A stretch of DNA of 64,000 bases. It comes from Enoplosus armatus (lineage: Eukaryota; Chordata; Actinopteri; Centrarchiformes; Enoplosidae). The DNA is taken from positions 23,289,883-23,353,882 of the forward strand of contig NC_092193.1 in assembly GCF_043641665.1 (NCBI RefSeq), given 5' to 3'. The position numbers and the translations under genes are program-made. The notes beneath the pieces were generated by a model. That model saw nothing but the letters and a program-made list of their open reading frames with translations. It had not been told where the DNA came from and made no database searches. Each line of letters starts with the position of its first letter. The first letter of the stretch is position 1. Positions 1 to 12,224 of this stretch are shown in pieces.

Positions 1-697
1 TGACAGGTGGTCTAATAAATTTGTTAAGCACTGTATATATATATATATATATATATATACGTGTGTGTCTTAAGGAATAGTGAACATTGTATTCTTAGAG
101 ATGAGAAATATATGTTCTTACCAAGCATGTTAGTTACTACTACCTTTGTTTTAGAACTGTTAAGAGCAACGCACACTGGCCATACGTTGCGTCATTTATC
201 ACGCATCAGTTGACACACTGGTAGGACACACTGGACACGCCGTGGACAGAAGAAGTAGTCAGGTTAACAGCAGCCGGATCAGGATTCATCGAGGCCGGTG
301 TGAAAACTATGAGTACAGGGGTTTCGACGCGCGTCATATGCCACCAGAGTTTTCTTTCTGGCTTTATTAGGATTCCCATTAGCACCAGTATAAGCACTGG
401 CTATTCCTCCACACATACAAGTCACATACACACTTATACACACTATACACACCCTATTTTCTTACAGTCCTACCACTAATACAAGCAATACACCATCAAC
501 CAGTTATTCTAACACAGTCTTGGTGTTTCAATGTGTTGAACCAAAACCACTTTTATTGATCAGCAAGGGGTAAATGACGTGTGTGTCTTAGTTACAACAG
601 CATGCAGCCTGTCTATAAATACACATAAAACAAGCACAAATAAACACCGAGCGAACTAAGTTGTCGGTGCAGTGAAAGAGTGGTTTTCTCTCCTCAC
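1..697. other. Left flank, no gene recognised
   Basis: An AT dinucleotide run at 34-59 opens the window. The remainder should be rnf31 intron if that gene continues leftwards, but no exon with a zinc-finger or other HOIP motif was found. Confidence 0.4.
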
Positions 698-896
698 CTG
701 GGTGTTTGTTTGAGGAAGTGGAAAAGACCTGAATGGACCTGAGACCTTGGTGGTGGGAGGACAGGGAGTGGCCGTGGCTGCTCTCCCTGGAGGAGTGACG
801 GTGTAGGGGGAAGGCCAGGGACTTGGTCTGGCCGTCGGAGTGGCATGAAATGGCGGAGGAGTGGTAGACCACAGCGTCGGTGTTGAGACCCACATC
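698..896 (-). CDS. rnf31: Probable sixth coding exon of rnf31 (linker region)
   Basis: On the minus strand a pyrimidine-rich acceptor (ctctcctcttag) precedes 199 bases that stay open and end at CCCAG|GTGAGG. Entering at phase 0, as the preceding exon requires, gives a 66-codon Ser/His-rich stretch beginning DVGLNTDAVVYHSS and ending SSNKHP. Human HOIP also has a low-conservation Ser/Pro-rich linker after the PUB domain, so placement is plausible, but I see no diagnostic motif. No better exon was found in the 2.4 kb between it and the previous exon. Confidence 0.45.
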
Positions 897-3800
897 CTAA
901 GAGGAGAGGAGAGCGGGTAAAAGCTCACTTGAAGAGCTGGCGCGGCAGAGTAATGTAATAACACCAAGATGGCTTCATCAGAGAAAGCTCTCCTCACCAG
1001 CCCACAGCAACAGGATAACAAAAGGAGGATGATAAAGGGTATATGATTATAAGACTGGCCTGGCAATTTTGGTACAATGCTTAAACCTGACCAAATAAAA
1101 AAAAAATGCTTGCTGGCCTAAAAAAAGGCAAAGAAAATGGAAAAAGAACTGGATAGGCGCATCATTTTTTCAGGCCTGCCTCAGAGCAACAGACAGGTGC
1201 CCATATGAACGCTTTGAAGAGGTTTTGCTTGCTGTAATCGTTCCTCCTGTTCGTCATCCTGTCATTAAGACGTCCCTTCATAGTGCGCTTTCAATGTAAG
1301 TGATGGGGGACAAAATCCACAAGTGGAAAAAAAACAAAAAACAAATCCTACAATCCTACAATTATTTTAAGACGGACTTGAAACATTTCTGAACCTTTTT
1401 TTTTTAAGTAGAACACCCGCATATGTGAATATGTCATTCGTGTTCTTATATCATCCAAATTTTGGAGAACTGGAACTCTTTGTTGTGTGCCATGTTTATT
1501 TCTTATCATGAATGTTCTGACGGTGAGGTTAGATTGAATTACGGGTACGGCAGCGCAATTCATTCAATGTTTTCACTTGTAGCTTTCATTTGCTGTGCTT
1601 ACAGGAAACAAACTGATCACGTTCTATCCATCCGCACAATCTGTACTAGCTAGAAAACTGCCTGTGCTATCAAGTCCTTTGGGCAACGTTTTTCATTTTT
1701 ATTCTTATTTTACCTTTTATATTCTACTTATTTGTTGTCAAAACAATAGCACCTTCAGACCACGGCAAATTCCTTGTAATGTATGTTACTTGGCAATAAA
1801 CAGTTTCTGATTCTGATTTTGATATTGAACATAAAATGTCATCATTAAATGAATTTATTATTTCCCATGCTCAAAACGCCTGCCTTATCCACCCCTCTCT
1901 GCCTCACCTATTCTCTACTATGCCCTATTATATATATTGACCTCACAGTAGAGTTTCCCGTATGTGTTAGCTAGCTAGCTGCCACAGAATCAGTGCGAAA
2001 ACTGCCCGAATGACACAAAAAGTTGCCCAAATAATAATAAAGTGCCCCCTAACCACTTTTACTTGCCCAATCAAATAAAAAGTAGCCCAATCTGGCAAAA
2101 CTGTCGACTATGAGGCAGATTTGGCGTAATGGTCACAATCGGAATTGCTCTAAAAAAACGTTTTCCGATACACATTCATTAAAAATCATTCAAAAAGAAA
2201 TGGCTGTTAAAACAATTGCATTTTCTTTAGGGTCTCAAACATTTTTTTTGTGTCATGAGAATTGAAACCATAATAGAGTTGCTGCAGGGATGACGTATTT
2301 TTCTAGGCCAACCCAGACGTTAGCGTCGCCCTGGTTCCCTCGACAAAAAGCCAATGGGATTATTCCATGGGATTTTGGATTAGAAGAAAATAAGCTCTGT
2401 GGCAAAACAAAAGTTTATGATACTCACACGTTTTGTTCAGCAAGATAATCTTCACTGACATTTTTACTAACAGTAAACGGAATCGCCAGAAGTAAAAAGC
2501 TAACGTTATAAACAAACTACGCCACGGTCGCATTACTTCAACGTCACCACCACTAAGCTTCACTTTGAAGAGACGATAGATAGATATAGAGTATAAACAC
2601 AACGAGGCTGTAAAGGCGGACTAGTGAGTAGATTACTTTCCGTGTTTGGCATGAAGACGTTTTATGTCTGCGACAACCTCTGTTGTCTCATTTAGCAGCT
2701 TGTTAGCAACCACCTTTTTTAAAGACACGTAAAAGCTTCAAATTCACGAGTGGGGGGTATCTACTGATGTATTTTATGTCGTAGAACAAAACGCTGAAAT
2801 CTCTTAAGCTTGTGTTAACCACAGACCTTATTTCAGGCATCTAACCAAAAACCCACTGACTTTGAGATGAGGGAACCGGAGGTGTAAAAGTGCTAAACTC
2901 ATTCCTGCAGCACTCTATAGGTCTAAAAGCGCTGCAGCAGTGAAACATTTTCCTGTGGTTCATGTGCACAGGGTGTCAGTAGAAAGTCAGCCAGCTCAGT
3001 CAGAGAAGGACTTTAATGCTCATGCTCTATCCAAAAGCGTGGAAACCCTGGGAAGCCCATGCGGCACATGCGGCCTCTTAGCAGTTTTCATTCGAAATAA
3101 AATAGTATTCAGTTCTCTCAATACATCCTGGTGTGAACTGGGGAAGTGTGAAAATTCAGAAAGGTGTCCTCCGTTAAGTAGTTTCAGTGCAGCAGAGGTT
3201 TTCACCCCATGTGATTTGATATTGATTTACCCCATACGTACCCCCATGTTTGCCAACGTATTCTTGAACTTAAACATGCAACTGAAGGGATGACAGATAC
3301 GATGGTGGTATGATGGACTCTACCTTGTGTCTCAGTGCAGGAATGATTCTCTCATAGAACTCAGGGTGGGGATGAGCCTCCTGGGATCAAACCAAGAACA
3401 AGTTATCATTCGTGCTTCCTAATTCAAGTCGAGCAAAATGTACAACCTGTACATGTATGCCAGTGCAGTGCCTCCGAATAAAGCAGCTTATGACTACACA
3501 ATCGCCATAAAAGCTTCTAAAACATTATCCTACAGACACATTGCTTACATGGAAATTACACACACCTTAATAAGCATTTCTAGTTCCATCCTCAGGCTCA
3601 TCACTTCTAGCGTTACTGCAGCAACTCTGCCCACATCAGGATCCGTGACATCGTCAGGGAAGCTGAGCCCATCCGGCTGCTGATTGGAGTAACCATAGAG
3701 ACAGAGCACTGCTCGTCCTCCCTGGGAGCGGAAAGAACAAACGGGTGAACTTCCAACTTTAGACCCTCCAAAGTTCTGTCAATCAGCACGGGGAAATCAT

Positions 3801-5685
3801 TCCTTGACATGGAGAGTAAAAAGAACAGGATTAGGAGAACATTCTAGCAGGGACAGGGTGAGGAACACATTCGGGACAAGACCGGGACAGGAATGGGACT
3901 GGTTCAGGACAGGATTGGAAAAAGGTTTCAGTTTTTGGGGCAGGTTCGGGACAGGACCGGATAAGCAGCAATCAAAAGTCACAGGACTGGGTGGAACCAA
4001 GTGACTTCCTATTGTTTTAAGTTCTTTTGACTCCTTGAGAAGTACTTTTTCATAGAGTGCTTGCTACACTCTACTTCACTCTATAATATGCTATTTCTTT
4101 TTGTTTGTTACCTGAATACCATCAACAGTGGCCCTGAACACTGGGTTGTTGTGTTTGACGGTCCTCCAGTACTTTGGCCTGTTGGGATTTGTCAGGTTAC
4201 AGCCATACTTTTCCAGGATGTTCAATGCTGTAGACAAGCGCTGGAGAGAGGCAAGGGTCTGAAGAAGAAGAAGCAGAGAGAGTTAAGTAGTTTTAAATCA
4301 GTAAGTAAAACTCTCTTGCAAAAACATAGAGAGTAGTGTATATATTTATATGTATGGTTTTTTGGTCTAGTTTCTACAAAATTTTCCTACACATTGATTC
4401 ACTGGGGTCTCCAACCTGCAGCTGCTCTGCAGGTCCCATATTGTAGACAGTGAGATGTCCATGTCTTGTTTGATTATACAGCAGGTCTGGGTGCTGTATA
4501 AATACTGTGAAAGCATCAAAACGCTCGGTCCACGGAGAAATGAAACACAGCCCGGATTCAGAAACTGTGCCTTTAAACGAGCCGTCGGGACTTCCGTAAG
4601 GTTGTGATGTCACTGCACTCAGCCACGCCCCCCCCCCCCCCCCCCCAGCAGGCCATCTGCTCCAGGCACAGCAGCACCCACCAAGTACAGGGACGCTCTC
4701 ATCCACCCGCTCAGTCTGTCTGAGTTATCGGGGCGCTCTGCTCAGGACTACTCTTCAAGTGTTTGGAGGTTGTTCAGTTTGTCTCAAAGGGCTTGTTTGA
4801 GGGGGGGAACTGAGCTGCATGAAGGGCCAGAAGAAGATACATCAGAACTTTTTTTTAACTGTGAATCATGCCATGCTACTCTAGTGGAGTCCCAGAATAA
4901 AAATATAGAGCTTGAAATGAGCATCATATGGGACCTTGAAAATCTACATTCCTCCAATCCTGACGAACACAAAAAAAGCTAGCGATTGCGCTACAAAACC
5001 ACCACAATATACAAACATTCATAATTTTCACTTTTGGGGTGTTTGGTAGCAACCGCCTTTTCTAAGACACATAAAGGCTTCAAAATGCACGAGTGGGGGT
5101 ATCTACTGGTGTATTTTATGTCGTAGAACAAAACCTTGAAATCTCAGGCATCTAACCAAAAACCCATTGATTTCCACACAAGGGAACCGGAAGTGTCAAA
5201 ATGCGAACTCATTCCCGGGTTTTGGGACTCATTCCCCCGCAGCACTCTATTTCCTCCCAAACAATTCCCCTGATCATTTTCCCGTGAGCCTCAGGACCCA
5301 CTGGCTTGCTGCATGTGGGCACAGACCCTGCAGGGCTGTGACAGCAATGCAACGTCAATTTGCCAGCGTTAGCCAAATGTAACCAACGATCCTGATTTAC
5401 CCAACCCTGGTCTCTGTCTGGGTTTGACGTGGATGTAGGTTTTTCCAGGTGGGGATATTGTGCGTGCGCTTGTTCCCTCTCTCTCACCTCCTTCCTGTTG
5501 CTGCCAAAGCTGTTTTCTATGACCATGGTCTCGGCGGCGATGTGGCGGTATTTGGAGCAGGGTGGTAAAGGCAGATTAGCCATAGACATTACCCCGGCCC
5601 GCACCTCCACCACCCTGCCGCCAGAGTACAGACAAACTTCGGCCCGACTCCGCACCTCCTGCAGCTGCTCCGACAGAGACGGCAT
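698..5685 (-). CDS. rnf31: E3 ubiquitin-protein ligase RNF31 (HOIP), 5' coding exons, partial
   Basis: HOIP is the catalytic RBR subunit of LUBAC, which makes Met1-linked ubiquitin chains in NF-kB and cell-death signalling. Coding exons read on the minus strand: 5685-5488 (66 aa), 4258-4112 (49 aa), 3721-3566 (52 aa), 3380-3324 (19 aa); all these introns are phase 0. A further exon at 896-698 is probable. Residues 67-168 form the PUB domain: ALNILEKYG, RPKYWRTVKHNNPVF and LYGYSNQQPDGLSFP closely match human HOIP. The NN pair at residues 103-104 corresponds to the human Asn101/Asn102 that bind the OTULIN/CYLD/p97 PIM peptide, so this docking site looks intact. The start ATG follows its acceptor by one base. 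The zinc fingers, UBA, RING-IBR-RING and LDD would lie beyond the left edge. Identity is confident; the last exon is less so. Confidence 0.88.
897..3323. other. Putative rnf31 intron with repeat remnants
   Basis: No convincing exon was seen. A LINE-like 3' tail occurs at 1766-1822 in plus orientation (GGCAATAAACAGTTTCTG followed by GATTCTGATTTTGAT). The dispersed repeat at 2700-2926 also lies here. Confidence 0.4.
2700..2926 (+). repeat. Dispersed repeat, copy A (pair with 5040-5250)
   Basis: Shares long matched blocks with 5040-5250 in the same orientation: GTATCTACTG(A/G)TGTATTTTATG, TCGTAGAACAAAAC, GGCATCTAACCAAAAACCCA and GCAGCACTCTAT. This copy carries about 25 extra bases after the CTGAAATCTC block. 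Both copies lie in rnf31 introns. No coding potential or terminal repeats were recognised. Confidence 0.7.
3838..3965 (+). repeat. Degenerate GGGACAGG minisatellite in an rnf31 intron
   Basis: The motif GGGACAGG or close variants (GGGACAAG, GGGACTGG, AGGACAGG) recurs about eight times in 128 bases. It occupies the spacer between the PUB-domain exons at 4112 and 3721. Confidence 0.6.
4429..4938 (+). mobile_element. Non-autonomous inverted-repeat element, copy 1 (rnf31 intron)
   Basis: Starts AGGTCCCATATTGTAGACAG and ends near CATATGGGACCTT, so the ends are inverted repeats of AGGTCCCATAT. The interior closely matches the copy at 50725-51212, including CAGCAGG(C/T)CATCTGCTCCAG and AAGTACAGGGAC. 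A 19-base C run at 4628-4646 sits inside this copy. It lies in the rnf31 intron between exons at 5488 and 4258, in antisense. No transposase ORF is visible, so it is MITE-like; the superfamily was not determined. Confidence 0.65.
5040..5250 (+). repeat. Dispersed repeat, copy B (pair with 2700-2926)
   Basis: Second copy of the roughly 210-base repeat, same orientation, in the rnf31 intron between exons at 5488 and 4258. It begins about 100 bases past the end of the inverted-repeat element at 4429-4938. Confidence 0.7.
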
Positions 5686-6766
5686 TCTGCGCCCAAACAC
5701 ACACACACACACACACAGTGAGAACATATGGATACACAGTGACACACATTTTTGAAAAGATTTATGTTATCTAGGTATCAGAGAATTCCCTCAACAGTCG
5801 GTGTTCCTGTCTCTGTCTACATGTGGATGTGGCTTTGAACCAGAACGTTCTATGAGAAACGTACGTCATCTGTCCTGGAATTGTAAAAACACTGTTAATA
5901 ACGAGTTGTTGACATAGCGTTTTTGTTGTTGTTGTTGTTGTTGTTTTCCCTGCTGTACCGGAAACATTACAAACCGTGACCCCAAAAGCCGTGGCACGCG
6001 GCGAACCATGGATTTCATGTACCGTCACACCCTCCTCGTATTGGATGCCTAAAACAGAACGCCTTGTCGCATTTGACGTGCTGACGTTAACGCCACGCAT
6101 CATATTGTAAGTTGTGAGGGTAGATGGACAATGGGCAGTTTACCACAAAGCCGCGCCACCCACCCACCACCAGTGGTTGACTTTTTTTAGTTCAGTTTTG
6201 TTTTTTTTAACGCTCTTCTTTGGATTTGGAAAGCATTTCATCGTAGTTTACCTGGTCGTTTTCTGTGTTGAACAGTTCAACTTGAAGTTTCACTCCACAT
6301 GTACCCCCACCCCGGGTCGTAGCAGTACAGTAACACGGTACATTTACTCAAGCTTCTGAGCTACCTATACTACATACACTTCTGCTCCGCCCACATGCCA
6401 GAGGTGAACATCTTTGCTCCTCACAATCTGATGGCAGCAGATACACCTTCCACAAAGTTCTTCAACCCAGCAGCATGTGAGAGCCAGCTGACTACATGTG
6501 TCCCTGCGTGATTTTGTTTTCTTCAATTCTTAAATGTTCGATTTAAACATTTGCGACGCCGGACTAGTTTCGCGACCGTCGCCACTGCTGTCACCACCAC
6601 CACCACCACCACCACATGCGGATGTCGCGTAACGTTACTTCGCTGCGCGGAAGGTTACGTGGCAACGGCGAAGCTTGTGGTTGAAACGGGAAGACCGCTG
6701 GACGTCTGCGGCGAGACCAGTGACCAGCAGTGAGGCTGCCGGTGCGGCGCCGCCGTTGTCGCTTAC

Positions 6767-7020
6767 CTCCGGTCCGCAGGGAGACAGCGGTGTTGCCCGG
6801 TCCTCCCTCCGGCGCGCTGATGTCATTCACACCCGGCTACGCTCGGCCGGAGAACGTGCCGTGAGGCGGTCGGAGTCACGGCCGTGTCTGTCTGCCAGTA
6901 ACAAGTAAAACCTGCCGTAACCACAAAATGGCACCGAATAACGTCCCGTGTATAGTCCCAAACAGACACGCCGGGCTCTCTCTCTCTCTCTCTCTCTCTC
7001 CTCAGGCTGGAGCTAAACAT
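6767..7020 (-). promoter_or_regulatory. rnf31: Probable rnf31 promoter and non-coding first exon
   Basis: The stretch is CpG-rich and contains a strong minus-strand donor, ACCGGAG|GTAAGC, ending at 6767. It lies about 1.1 kb upstream of the coding exon that opens with the rnf31 ATG at 5685. A CT-repeat of about 26 bases lies at 6976-7002. The transcription start cannot be fixed from sequence. If transcripts start above 6830 they carry two ATGs (near 6830 and 6826) that do not read in frame into the main protein. Confidence 0.45.
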
Positions 7021-10000
7021 GGGCGCAGCGTGGCTGACGTCACCCGCAGGTTTCTGAGCGCACGCTTTTATGTTACGTCATTTATTATCGTTATTACGTT
7101 CCATGCACGTTATATTACATTTACCCGTCAAAACTCAAATGAATGAAATGTGGTTATCTTACGTACAATTCATTTTATATTTTATATATACATACACATA
7201 TATAGCACTATATTTGCATCTACCTAAATAATCTAAATCTATTATTCGGTTATTTTATTCAGAATATTTTAAATATGATTTCCTGACGTCTTCATTTAGA
7301 TAATGAATGTGATTTTAAATTAGGTGAGCAGCCTTATGCTGGAAAATACAATCTTTTTCAAAGAGCGCCTAGGAATTCATCCACAGGATGCAAAGTTGTG
7401 GGTTTAACTCCAAGTCACTGCACCGACCCTTTTCACAGCCTCCACCCTATCGGGGGAAAGTGATGGAGTCTGCAGGCTATATGGATGGTGTGTCCACTCG
7501 GCGTCAATGGTTGGATAATGAGAGCCAGTAATATACATTAAGCAGTTGTGAAGACGGCTGAATGCATGGCAGAGCCGAGAGATCGGGCCACTTTTAGCCC
7601 CTCCATCCTCGCCCATACATACTGACCAACCAAAGGACTGTCTGATGTCAGCAGGAGGACAGAGGACACGGAGACCTGTATATTGTACCATCATTCAAAA
7701 GTACAATTTATTGACCTTTGGGCCTGATGTATAAATCAATTCATGATCTTCCGCTTATAATTTGCAATTTTTAATGTAGGAATAAACTTTATTGTTCTAG
7801 CATGGTCCCCAGTAATCAAATGGGAATTTGTGTGAATTATGCAAATTATATTTAAATGAGGTCCTCTTCAACCATGTTTACTGCCCCCAGTTAGCATGGT
7901 CAAGTCATTACTTCATCAATTCAGAGATTGTGTGTAGAAGCCAACTAAGCAATGGCAAGTGTACCTGAATCATTTTTCATACCTCTAGAACCTCTAGTAG
8001 GGGTCGTCCCCACAGGTGATGATCATAAAACTTGGTCCCCATTCCAAATGTAAACCAGTAGGGCTGTGAGTGTGTGTTTAAGTGGTGGCAGAAGTCAAAT
8101 CCTTAAAAGCAGCAGTACCACACTGTAGAAACACAAGCATTCAAACGTTTACGTGAATGAGTAGAAGTACAGTATATTAACGACAAAATGTACTTAAAAG
8201 TAGGGCAGCAGAATGCCCCCTGTCAGTGTAATACTGCAGTATCATGTATTGTCAGATTATGATTAATATAACATGTATGCAGCATTTTAATGCTGCAGCA
8301 AGTCAAGATGGCCTTAGCTTTAACTTTAACTTGTTTTCCCATTTCTCATTTATTCAGCATAGGTTGCCTCTGTAAAGTGAGCATCCACAAACACACACAC
8401 ACACATGCATACACAAAAATACACAAGGCAAAAGTCACATGAACACATTTATTTGTCTTGCATATTGGTAACTGAATCAAAAGTCTCTATCATTCACTAT
8501 CATCATGTTGACTTGCAAATAATGAAACTGACTAATCATCACACAGGCTACTGTTAAACAAACAAAGTAGATGAGGATGGAAGAGTGGAACATTACAAGA
8601 AACGATAAAAGAAGGAGAGCGGGCAGGAGAGATGAAGAAGCAGGTTTTTAGTGTCTGGCTGGTGTGATTGTATGTTTAGCTAGCTGTCCAATACCTAAAT
8701 GATAACAACAGCAAATGCAAATGGACATTTTGTGCATAGGTCCCTGATCTGCAGCAGTGACAAGCCGACGCCTTCCGTACCACAGAGCCACGTCTGATCA
8801 AACAAACCGGGCAGAGCTGTGCTGTCCTGGAGGAGGTGAATCGGGGGGGTGTCAGTGATCCAAGCTGAACTCACTAGTGAGCGTGACTGAAGCCACTGCT
8901 TTCCACAAAAAACAAAATGAAACAAAAAAAAATGTGTTGTGGCACAGTGAGGTTAGAACCTGTAGCTATATTGCGTGAAAACTAGATGACTGACATTGAA
9001 TGTGATTAGAGAACAACACAGAGCTGTAACGGTATGCAAAAACCTGAGAGCCTGAGGATTCTGCATATCAAAATATCCACTAAACAAAGATAAACAAGAG
9101 AGAAAATAAGAACAAAGACGGGAAAAAAAAACAGAATAAAATCTGGCCATATTGAGGATACAGTTTTTTTTTCACCTTCTCATAAATTGTCTATTTATGA
9201 AAAGGCACCCATTTTCTTTTAAGTATACTGAGATGTTAACAACAACAACACATAGCGCCATAGTTCCTCTTATAAAAACGCGATACATTCGTTTTAACTG
9301 ACAAACAAAAAAAAAATATGACACCGTCATCTAGAAAGAGTGAGTAAGTATTGATTTGGGAGCACAGATAATAATTCCTGTTTCACCTTGTGACTGGTCC
9401 CGTCATTAACACACTCACTCGTGCACCGTGCGTGAGTACTCCGTTGTGCACGCGGTCAAACGTGTGTTTGAATGCGTCAGCGTGCATTCAATGCGCCGCC
9501 GATCTCATGAGCGTGTACCCGTTGAGTAAGAGTACACACAGTGCTAAAGAGGCATCAGATCCTTTCATTCAAGTGCCCTGAGAGTGCCTGTAGAGGGCAC
9601 TCCTCTACTACCTTTGCAATACAATCAGCACACATGCAAAATAAGTCACACAGACTCAGGCTCCCTCTCGTTATCCCCTCTCCAGTCAATCCTATGTGAA
9701 TATGCACTGGGTAGAACAGTGCAAACAGTGGAGTGGAGTCACATGGATTCAGGGGGCCATATTCTTCAGTGGTGTGGCCTTTGCAGGACTGAAGGCCAAG
9801 TAGGGTGAAGTTGCACCTCCTCCCTCAAAGGATAGTTTATTTGTTTATTACCACTTGGTCTTATTTCGGTAGTTGCGTCCATTTTTCCGACTGGTTGTGA
9901 TAACATAGTCACCAGGCTAATTGAACTGAGGTCTGGGAGCATGGGAACAAGACAGTTTATCCAGATTATCTAGACCACTTCATTTGGGGGTCCAACTAAA

Positions 10001-12128
10001 GGCAGACGCACCTGAAGTGTTGCTGATAATCCGCAGGAAAACGCAGGAAAACTGTGCACGTGAAACTGCAGCAAAGGGTTCAGTATGCTTGAAAGAAACC
10101 AGAACGCGTTCGCTCCTGTTGTGAATGGCCGCACTTGGCCCGCCTCTCTGACCTCATCTCTCTCCAAGGGCTCTGTGTCTTTCTCAGGCCTTTACAGTCT
10201 TGATGCGAGTACAAAAGGAGACAGCGACGCACACTTTAGCTGTTCGCACGGAAAGTGGCGGAAAGGAGAGGTGTGGCGAACTGAAAAAGGATAACTTGAA
10301 GGGAAAGTTTCAACCTTGTCTGCTCTCACACCTCCACACCCCTGGCCAATAGGTGTGGAAGTGAAGGTCGGTTTTGGAAAAGTTAAAAAGATTGTTGGAT
10401 GCGGCCTCCTCCCCCATTCAAATCAGACAGGTACTTTGTTTGAAGCATACTGAGGCCCTAAGTGGTGAGTCTGTAAACCCTGATGGATGTTTGGGTAATA
10501 TTTTGCCTTTGTTTTCTCTTCCAAATACGTTTGACTGACCCGTTTGCGTGTTTCCAACCTGTCTGATCTGGTATTCTTTTCACTGATGTCACCATGTTCC
10601 CAGATCTCAGCTATTAAATTGGTGAATACGATGAGTAAGTGTTATAATGACTGATGGTCAAAACTACAAAATAAGACCCAAGTTGTAATAAACCGGAGTG
10701 ATCCTTTAATAAGACACTAGTCTCACAGAGACCAAAACAGATGGTGTGTTTGGGTGCTCTTCGTCAACTCTAATACTACATGCTCCCTTGATATTACTGA
10801 ATTTAGGAGGGCTGCCTGAACACACCATTAAACAAGTGGCCAGTCAATGTTGTGATAGAGGGTAGGAAAAGAAGGTCACATTTCTCAGCCATATTTGGAG
10901 GCCAAGCCTCATCCGCCTGTTCTAACACATTCATTATAGAAATGCATGACATTTAAGGAGGAGCCCCGGAGCTGGGACACAGGCAGTGTGTGATGACCCA
11001 CACATGAGTGGTCAGTGAACGTGCCCACTGTCCTTGTGCGCTTTCCTTTCTGTCTTTGTCTTTGTACATATGCTCATTCCACCTGTCTTCTTATGAGTAT
11101 ATAGTGCTGTTTCCTAAGCTGTTTCATTTTTTTTTTAGGATTTTCTTATTCTAGAAGTGTATGCAAACAGTGGTCTAGCAGTGAATACAGTACCCTTTGC
11201 ATCCCTATTCTATTACCTTTTCACCTTCAAGACCCTGCTTTCATTTTTGGGTATTTTAGAAAAAGGAGAGACAGAAATTTAAAACCAAAAACAGAAATAT
11301 ACATAGAACATACATTGTTGAAGCACTGAGACAAATATCAGTGTTCGGGATACGGCGGCTGCATATGTCCTCATGGACTATACGATGCCATTTGAGTCCA
11401 CTGAAGTGATAAGAGTGGGACTTTTTGTCTTGTATCATGTGCTTGTGTTTGATCTGGGTCCTATTACAAGAACGTAATACCTGGACTGACAGAACAATGA
11501 GTAAGCATGACCCATAAATACAGAATAAAGACTGTTGTTGTTGTTGTTTTTTTCAAGTCTAGTAAAAGACCAATTTTCAAAAGTTGCTTAGACAATTGTA
11601 AAAAATATTATTTCCTCCCACCTTCTGTCTTTTTGCCCGTGTTATTAGTCCACCATAAGAAATAGGCCTGAATAGCAAGAAATAGGAAACTGTAAATTAT
11701 ACCCGTTGAGCTGTACGCAAAAACTCTTCGGGATAGTCGTAAATATTCTCATTCACACAAGGCTTCATTTGCTCACACCAATTGTCGCTGTTTTGCTCCG
11801 CAGCATATCAGTCTGGTCGTCAAAGAATAAGTCAACAACACTGACATGAGACAGTGTCTTTCAAATGGTACCCAGACAGTGGGCACGTGTTCCTGACTTT
11901 CCTCAATTTCCAGTAATAAAGCCATGTGACCACACTGCTGTGAGATGGCTGTTTCTGGGCAGTAGTGCTTGTCAACAACAACAAAAAAAAGAGATGAGAT
12001 TCCAAAAAGTCTTCTGGGGATATGAGGAAGTGTGTCTCTCCAGAAAAACTAAAACAACTGTTACGATAGTTTTGTTAACACTTGTATGTGTATGTGTCTT
12101 TGTCCACACCAGGTAATAGCTGTTATGG
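7021..12128. other. Spacer between rnf31 promoter and kcnb2 3' end
   Basis: AT-rich sequence with short open frames only, no splice-supported exon and no domain match. It presumably holds rnf31 upstream sequence and possibly extended kcnb2 3' UTR, since the genes are head-to-tail on the minus strand. Confidence 0.5.
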
Positions 12129-12134
12129 TTTATT
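12129..12134 (-). promoter_or_regulatory. kcnb2: Candidate kcnb2 polyadenylation signal
   Basis: AATAAA on the minus strand, 91 bases beyond the TGA at 12225. More distal signals may be used; Kv2 mRNAs commonly have long 3' UTRs. Confidence 0.35.
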
Positions 12135-12224
12135 CTGGGTAGATGCTGTCATCCATCCCGTCGACCTTTTCATCAACCCATCCATTTGGTGTCCCTGTCT
12201 GTGAACCCTTCGGTACCTTCGGAC

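Noticed and set aside
588..1066. Alternative Pro/Thr-rich frame (656-1066) for the probable rnf31 exon
   Set aside because: It requires a phase that does not follow from the preceding phase-0 exon; the Ser/His-rich frame fits the phase, though neither is proven.
6591..6908. Overlapping open frames in the rnf31 5' region, including a poly-Trp/poly-Thr frame
   Set aside because: Produced by CpG-rich sequence and a CAC repeat; no splice-consistent protein.
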